Assembly: GCA_039208045.1 (NCBI GenBank)
Contig: JBCCRH010000001.1
Coordinates: forward strand, 1 to 54,361
Direction of reading: 5' to 3'
From: JBCCRH01 sp039208045
GTDB taxonomy: Bacteria; Bacteroidota; Bacteroidia; Chitinophagales; Saprospiraceae
DNA: 54,361 bases
In this document: one piece after another, positions 51,139-54,361 of the stretch
Layout of the letters: the number at the start of each line of letters is the position of its first letter
Position numbering within the stretch: position 1 is the stretch's first letter
Notes under the pieces: generated by a model
Told to the model about the DNA's origin: nothing
What the model saw: only the letters and a program-made list of their open reading frames with translations
The model's database searches: none
Made by a program: the position numbers and the translations under genes

Positions 51139-52713
51139 ATGTTTGATCAATTTTCAACACTAGATTTAGCAATTTTCACAGTCTATCTTTTAGGGATCGT
51201 CTTATTCGGTATATGGCTGTCCAATAGAAATAAGCAGGCCTCTGCAAAGGATTACTTTTTAGCCAGCAAATCGCTGCCTTGGTGGGCCGTAGGTGGCTCT
51301 CTTATTGCATCCAATATTTCAGCAGAGCAATTTATCGGGATGTCTGGCTCTGGGTATGTGGTGGGCTTAGCCATTGCATCTTATGAACTGATGGCAGCTT
51401 TGACACTTATCATTGTAGCCAAATATTTCTTACCCATCTTTATCAAGAAAGGCATCTACACCATGCCACAATTTTTGGAAGAACGCTACGATAATCGGGT
51501 ACGAGTTGGGCTGGCTATATTCTGGATCATGCTATTTGTCTTCGTCAATATTACATCGGTGTTGTATCTGGGTGGCCTAGCCTTGAATACGATTATGGGC
51601 ATTCCGCTCCTGTGGGGTATTGTAGGCTTGGCTATTTATGCTGCTACCTTTTCAATTTTTGGTGGCTTAAAAGCGGTAGTTTGGACGGATGTTGTTCAGG
51701 TCGTTGTTTTGATTTTTGGTGGCTTGTTAGCAAGCGTGCTCATCCTTCAAGCAGTTGGTGGAGGCTTCTTTTCAGGGCTAAGTGCTTTAGTAGAAAAAGC
51801 CCCCGAAAAATTTGATTTGATTCTGGATCGATCCAATGCAGAATACATCAATCTCCCCGGCATCAGCGTCCTTATTGGAGGCATGTGGATTGCTAATTTG
51901 TATTACTGGGGTGTCAATCAATACATCATTCAGCGGGCGCTGGCGGCTAAGAACTTACAAGAAGCTCAGCTAGGCACCGTCTTTGCAGCAATTATGAAAA
52001 TAGCATTACCCCTGATTGTGGTCATCCCTGGCATTGCCGCCTTTGTCCTCCAAGCAGATATCGCTAAGCCCGATGAAGCATATCCTTGGGTACTCAATAA
52101 TTATGTAAGCACAGGATTCAAAGGCTTAGCTTTTGCAGCATTAATTGCAGCTATTGGTTCTTCCTTAAGTTCTATGGTCAACAGCACTTCCACCATCTTC
52201 ACCATGGATATTTACAAGCAATATTTTTTGAATAAAAATGCAGTGCAAGCAGTAGCAGAACAAAAGCTAGTTCGGGTGGGAAAAATCTCAGCAGCCCTAT
52301 CTCTAGTCCTTGGAGTACTCATCGCGCCTCTATTGGGAAGTCTCGATCAGGCATTTCAGTTTATACAAGAATACACCGGTTTTATCAGTCCAGGAGTAGT
52401 TGCCGTTTTTATGATGGGTTTGTTCTGGAAGAGGGCTTCTGCCAATGCGGCATTATGGGCCATCATTCTATCGATCCCCCTTTCTATTCTGATAAAATAC
52501 CTAGCTCCCACATTCCCATTTATGGATAGAATGGGCATGATCTTCTTAGTCAGCTTACTCCTCATCTTTTTGATCTCCATGTTTGAAAACAAAGGGCCCG
52601 ACCAAAAAGGAATTGAATTGGAAGAAGGCCTATTCAACACTAGCATGACGTTTAATATTTTAGCTATTGCTTCCACCTGCATACTAGCAGTTATCTATGC
52701 TGCATTTTGGTAG
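51139..52713 (+). CDS. Sodium/solute symporter family (SGLT-like) sugar transporter
   Basis: 524 residues with about 13-14 transmembrane helices. It starts LAIFTVYLLGIVLFGIWLSN and contains the SSS signature region ASNISAEQFIGMSGSGYVVG near 55-75 and AALIAAIGSSLSSMVNSTST near 335-355, which forms the Na2 sodium site. SGLT-like transporters in glycan loci carry the released monosaccharide over the inner membrane, here probably galactose. It is the last gene of the galactan operon. A remnant of argE follows directly and is in the same frame, beginning right after this gene's TAG. Confidence 0.93.
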   Translation: MFDQFSTLDLAIFTVYLLGIVLFGIWLSNRNKQASAKDYFLASKSLPWWAVGGSLIASNISAEQFIGMSGSGYVVGLAIASYELMAALTLIIVAKYFLPIFIKKGIYTMPQFLEERYDNRVRVGLAIFWIMLFVFVNITSVLYLGGLALNTIMGIPLLWGIVGLAIYAATFSIFGGLKAVVWTDVVQVVVLIFGGLLASVLILQAVGGGFFSGLSALVEKAPEKFDLILDRSNAEYINLPGISVLIGGMWIANLYYWGVNQYIIQRALAAKNLQEAQLGTVFAAIMKIALPLIVVIPGIAAFVLQADIAKPDEAYPWVLNNYVSTGFKGLAFAALIAAIGSSLSSMVNSTSTIFTMDIYKQYFLNKNAVQAVAEQKLVRVGKISAALSLVLGVLIAPLLGSLDQAFQFIQEYTGFISPGVVAVFMMGLFWKRASANAALWAIILSIPLSILIKYLAPTFPFMDRMGMIFLVSLLLIFLISMFENKGPDQKGIELEEGLFNTSMTFNILAIASTCILAVIYAAFW

Positions 52714-52929
52714 GTCTGGGAAACCATCTGTCGCAGATGTTTTCCAGCATTCCAAATCAAGTTATACGAGCATCATCCAACGGTACTGCCCTTGGATACA
52801 ACAGAGCACCTCTCCATAGTGGAATTGATGAGAAACCTGAGTGGCTGGTACGAATTGGATACGGTTGCTTATGCAGCAGTAGCGCAGGGGGTGGCGATGT
52901 TGGAGCGGGGGTTGGGGGAGTTGTGCTAA
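52714..52929 (+). pseudogene. Degenerate, internally deleted copy of the argE 3' end
   Basis: Translated in the frame of the symporter it gives 71 residues that match the C-terminus of the ArgE-type protein at 36306-37457. ETICRRCFPAFQIKLYEHHP corresponds to EAICRERFPDFKIEVHEHHP, LDTTEHLSIVELMRNLSG to LDTPEHLSIVEFIRKLSG, LDTVAYAA is identical, and QGVAMLERGLGELC matches QGVAMLERLVEELC. About 35 residues between YAA and QGVAM (including the last metal His) are missing, and there is no start codon. It cannot be an active enzyme. It marks the right edge of the galactan locus, whose left edge is the intact argE stop. Confidence 0.9.
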
Positions 52930-53067
52930 CTACCAATAATTTAAGCAATCTCATGAACTCTGAGGAAGATTATAGTAGAGGATGGAGTAACATAAAGTTA
53001 CATTTCTATAACTCTCTCTTAGCAACTTGTTTGTTTTCTTTGTACATTAGTCGCAACAACAGTAGCA

Positions 53068-53778
53068 ATGGAATTTACCACCATTTTTCACTATTTCGAA
53101 GTTAAGCATCAAACAGTACTTGACTATCCCCAAGCTATCAGGTCTGCTCTAAAGCCTTTTTTAGCTAGTACTAGCTTTACCATCACTAATGAAAACACAC
53201 TAAAGCAAAGAATAGACTTAAACTCCTCATCTGATTACTACAAAATCATTTCTCTACATGATAGGACGGTATTTAGATGCGAAGAAAGTCTCGAATCGCT
53301 GTTGAGTCCCAGTGCCTTGGTTGGAGAGCTATTCTTTGACCTTATTTCGAAGTTAATAGAGGCGCAGGCAATAGGAAAGCCTTTACATGTTCTTCATTAT
53401 AGCATTGTACTTAAAAAAGTAGATTGTAGTAGTGAGTTAGAGGTAGCTAATAAGATTAGAGAGCGCTATTTTACCCCAGAACTTGATAAACTTTCTTCTG
53501 ACTATACTAGTTTTCACATTGACATTACGGAAAAGAAATACGACGAAGGACACATCAGTGCCTATCGGATTGGGCCGTTTAACTATCGAGATATAATTGA
53601 AGCAAATGGCTATGAGGTGATGAGAGAATCTTCATTACTCGAAATCCGTGAGTCATTCTTTGAGTATTTAGAAATTAAGCTTTTTAATGATATACAATCT
53701 ACTTCTCTAAACTTTTCTTACTACAAAAAACTGACTCAACAAGCTATAGATAAAGCTAATGAAGTATGGAAAATCTAA
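53068..53778 (+). CDS. Unknown protein, first gene of a three-gene cassette
   Basis: 236 residues, no signal peptide and no transmembrane helix, so probably cytoplasmic. It is rich in Ser, Ile, Tyr and charged residues, with alternating strand/helix patterns. I do not recognise a family; a very distant resemblance to sporadically distributed proteins of the TIGR04255 type (strand-rich start, HISAYRIGPFNYRDIIEANG-like middle and a helical end LTQQAIDKANEVW) is only a guess. Its stop overlaps the next ATG by 13 bases, implying translational coupling. Base composition is AT-richer than in the galactan operon. Confidence 0.7.
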   Translation: MEFTTIFHYFEVKHQTVLDYPQAIRSALKPFLASTSFTITNENTLKQRIDLNSSSDYYKIISLHDRTVFRCEESLESLLSPSALVGELFFDLISKLIEAQAIGKPLHVLHYSIVLKKVDCSSELEVANKIRERYFTPELDKLSSDYTSFHIDITEKKYDEGHISAYRIGPFNYRDIIEANGYEVMRESSLLEIRESFFEYLEIKLFNDIQSTSLNFSYYKKLTQQAIDKANEVWKI

Positions 53779-54287
53779 CTAAAGGCAAATTAAGTACTAT
53801 TTCAAATTCTTCTGTGGAAGCTGAGAAATCTGCCCAAATTAAAGTAATTCTAGGCTCATCAGATCCCGTGTATAACAATATATCAGAAATAAAATCTCAC
53901 CCCTTATTAGATCAACTGATAGTTTCTGAAATAGAACCCCAAATAAAGCACCTAAAGCAAACTGGTTTTCAAACCTTTGAGAAGTTTGACTCCACGCTAT
54001 ATTTCCCTAGTAGAGTGTTTGGTATTAATGACACCTATGTAGAATGCGACTCCTTAATTGACCGTGAAAATTCTATTTTTGAAAAACGCACATTTCCTAG
54101 AATGCTTTTTGAGCATTTACCAGAGTTGAAAGAAGGGACAATTGTGAGAGTAAAGGTTCAGACAAAGCCTGGAGCAACCAGAATCGACGTTATGGAAGAT
54201 AATAGAACAGATCCAAAAATATTTGAGCTAAACGATAGGTGGGAATCACTTAGAAATTCAGCCATAGATCAGCCATTTTCTTTATGA
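53766..54287 (+). CDS. Unknown protein, second gene of a three-gene cassette
   Basis: 173 residues, no signal peptide or membrane helix. A polar N-terminal segment (1-45) is followed by a mixed alpha/beta part with TGFQTFEKFDSTLYFPSRVF, then RMLFEHLPELKEGTIVRVKV near 110 and a charged C-terminus. The GTIVRVKVQTKPG segment looks like a small beta-barrel strand pair. Family not recognised. It overlaps the preceding gene by 13 bases and its TGA overlaps the ATG of the MBL-fold gene (ATGA), so the three products are probably made in fixed proportion. Confidence 0.7.
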   Translation: MENLTKGKLSTISNSSVEAEKSAQIKVILGSSDPVYNNISEIKSHPLLDQLIVSEIEPQIKHLKQTGFQTFEKFDSTLYFPSRVFGINDTYVECDSLIDRENSIFEKRTFPRMLFEHLPELKEGTIVRVKVQTKPGATRIDVMEDNRTDPKIFELNDRWESLRNSAIDQPFSL

Positions 54288-54361
54288 TTAAATTCTTTTT
54301 CTTAGGTGCAGGACAAGGTGATTCAATAGTTTTCCAATGGAAGAATCAAGGCAAAATCAAA
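54284..54361 (+). CDS. MBL-fold hydrolase, ComEC/Rec2-like N-terminus (cut by window edge)
   Basis: Only 26 codons are visible. They read IKFFFLGAGQGDSIVFQW, the first strand and loop of stand-alone ComEC/Rec2-type metallo-beta-lactamase-fold proteins, in which an (A/G)QGDS motif precedes the HxHxDH zinc site. The zinc motif lies outside the window, so the assignment rests on this start alone. The ATG overlaps the upstream stop as ATGA. Proteins of this type occur in competence and in several uncharacterised, probably defence-related, cassettes. Confidence 0.65.
   Translation, partial: MIKFFFLGAGQGDSIVFQWKNQGKIK

Noticed and set aside
52707..53105. A 132-codon open frame overlapping the argE remnant
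   Set aside because: It is in another frame from the recognisable ArgE fragment, is Ser/Gly/Val-rich low complexity and overlaps the next gene start.

Overview
The window looks like chromosome from a member of the phylum Bacteroidota, most likely a Saprospirales/Lewinella-like marine or soil lineage (the order is an inference). The evidence is a SusC/SusD pair with a hybrid two-component sensor, a type IX secretion sorting domain, a FecR/ECF-sigma/TonB receptor cluster, DUF4249, DUF6090 and DUF4295 proteins, and TAnnTTTG promoter elements with few Shine-Dalgarno sites.

Layout. 0-17 kb is mostly ordinary core and envelope genes: a DUF547 lipoprotein (cut by the window edge), an rRNA m5C methyltransferase, a barrel-like secreted protein, a Crp/Fnr regulator, a minus-strand ECF sigma - FecR anti-sigma - STN-type TonB receptor - DUF4249 uptake operon, an AGCS sodium/alanine symporter, an LptF/G-type permease with a PAP2 phosphatase, and an operon of an AlkC-like DNA glycosylase, a DUF1080 protein and an MBL-fold hydrolase. 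At 16.9 kb a tRNA-Arg(ACG) is followed by about 3.3 tandem ~75-bp units, each repeating the tRNA 3' end. 17.3-22.3 kb is a gene-poor accessory stretch with an unknown secreted protein and two adjacent RlaP-like nucleotidyltransferases, the first broken by a TGG-to-TGA nonsense change. 22.3-25.4 kb carries an Uma2-type nuclease with a duplicated N-terminus and the rpmB-rpmG-DUF4295-ftsY block. 25.4-36.3 kb holds an App1 phosphatase, a large helicase-nuclease, a sulfotransferase, an ankyrin/propeller protein, a palindrome-rich non-coding stretch, a VOC protein, free-methionine-sulfoxide reductase, a SET-domain protein and a YfcC-type carrier.

36.3-52.9 kb is the most coherent system. An ArgE-type deacetylase is followed by a complete polysaccharide utilisation locus: hybrid sensor, SusC, SusD, SusE-like, GH53 endo-galactanase, GH2 beta-galactosidase and a sodium/solute symporter. 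Together these predict capture of beta-1,4-galactan at the outer membrane, cleavage to oligosaccharides, trimming to galactose and import. The far end of the locus is marked by a degenerate, internally deleted second copy of the argE 3' end, so the whole ~15.3-kb locus lies between direct repeats of argE, which suggests an inserted island. A direct repeat upstream of susC, spaced 21 bp, is a good candidate operator for the hybrid sensor.

The last 1.3 kb starts a tightly overlapping three-gene cassette (two unrecognised proteins and the first residues of an MBL-fold, ComEC-like hydrolase). It sits directly beyond the island scar and is the best candidate here for an undescribed system, although it is cut by the window edge. 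Scattered through the accessory parts are five copies of a ~80-bp palindromic repeat, one of them inside the galactan operon between susD and susE.
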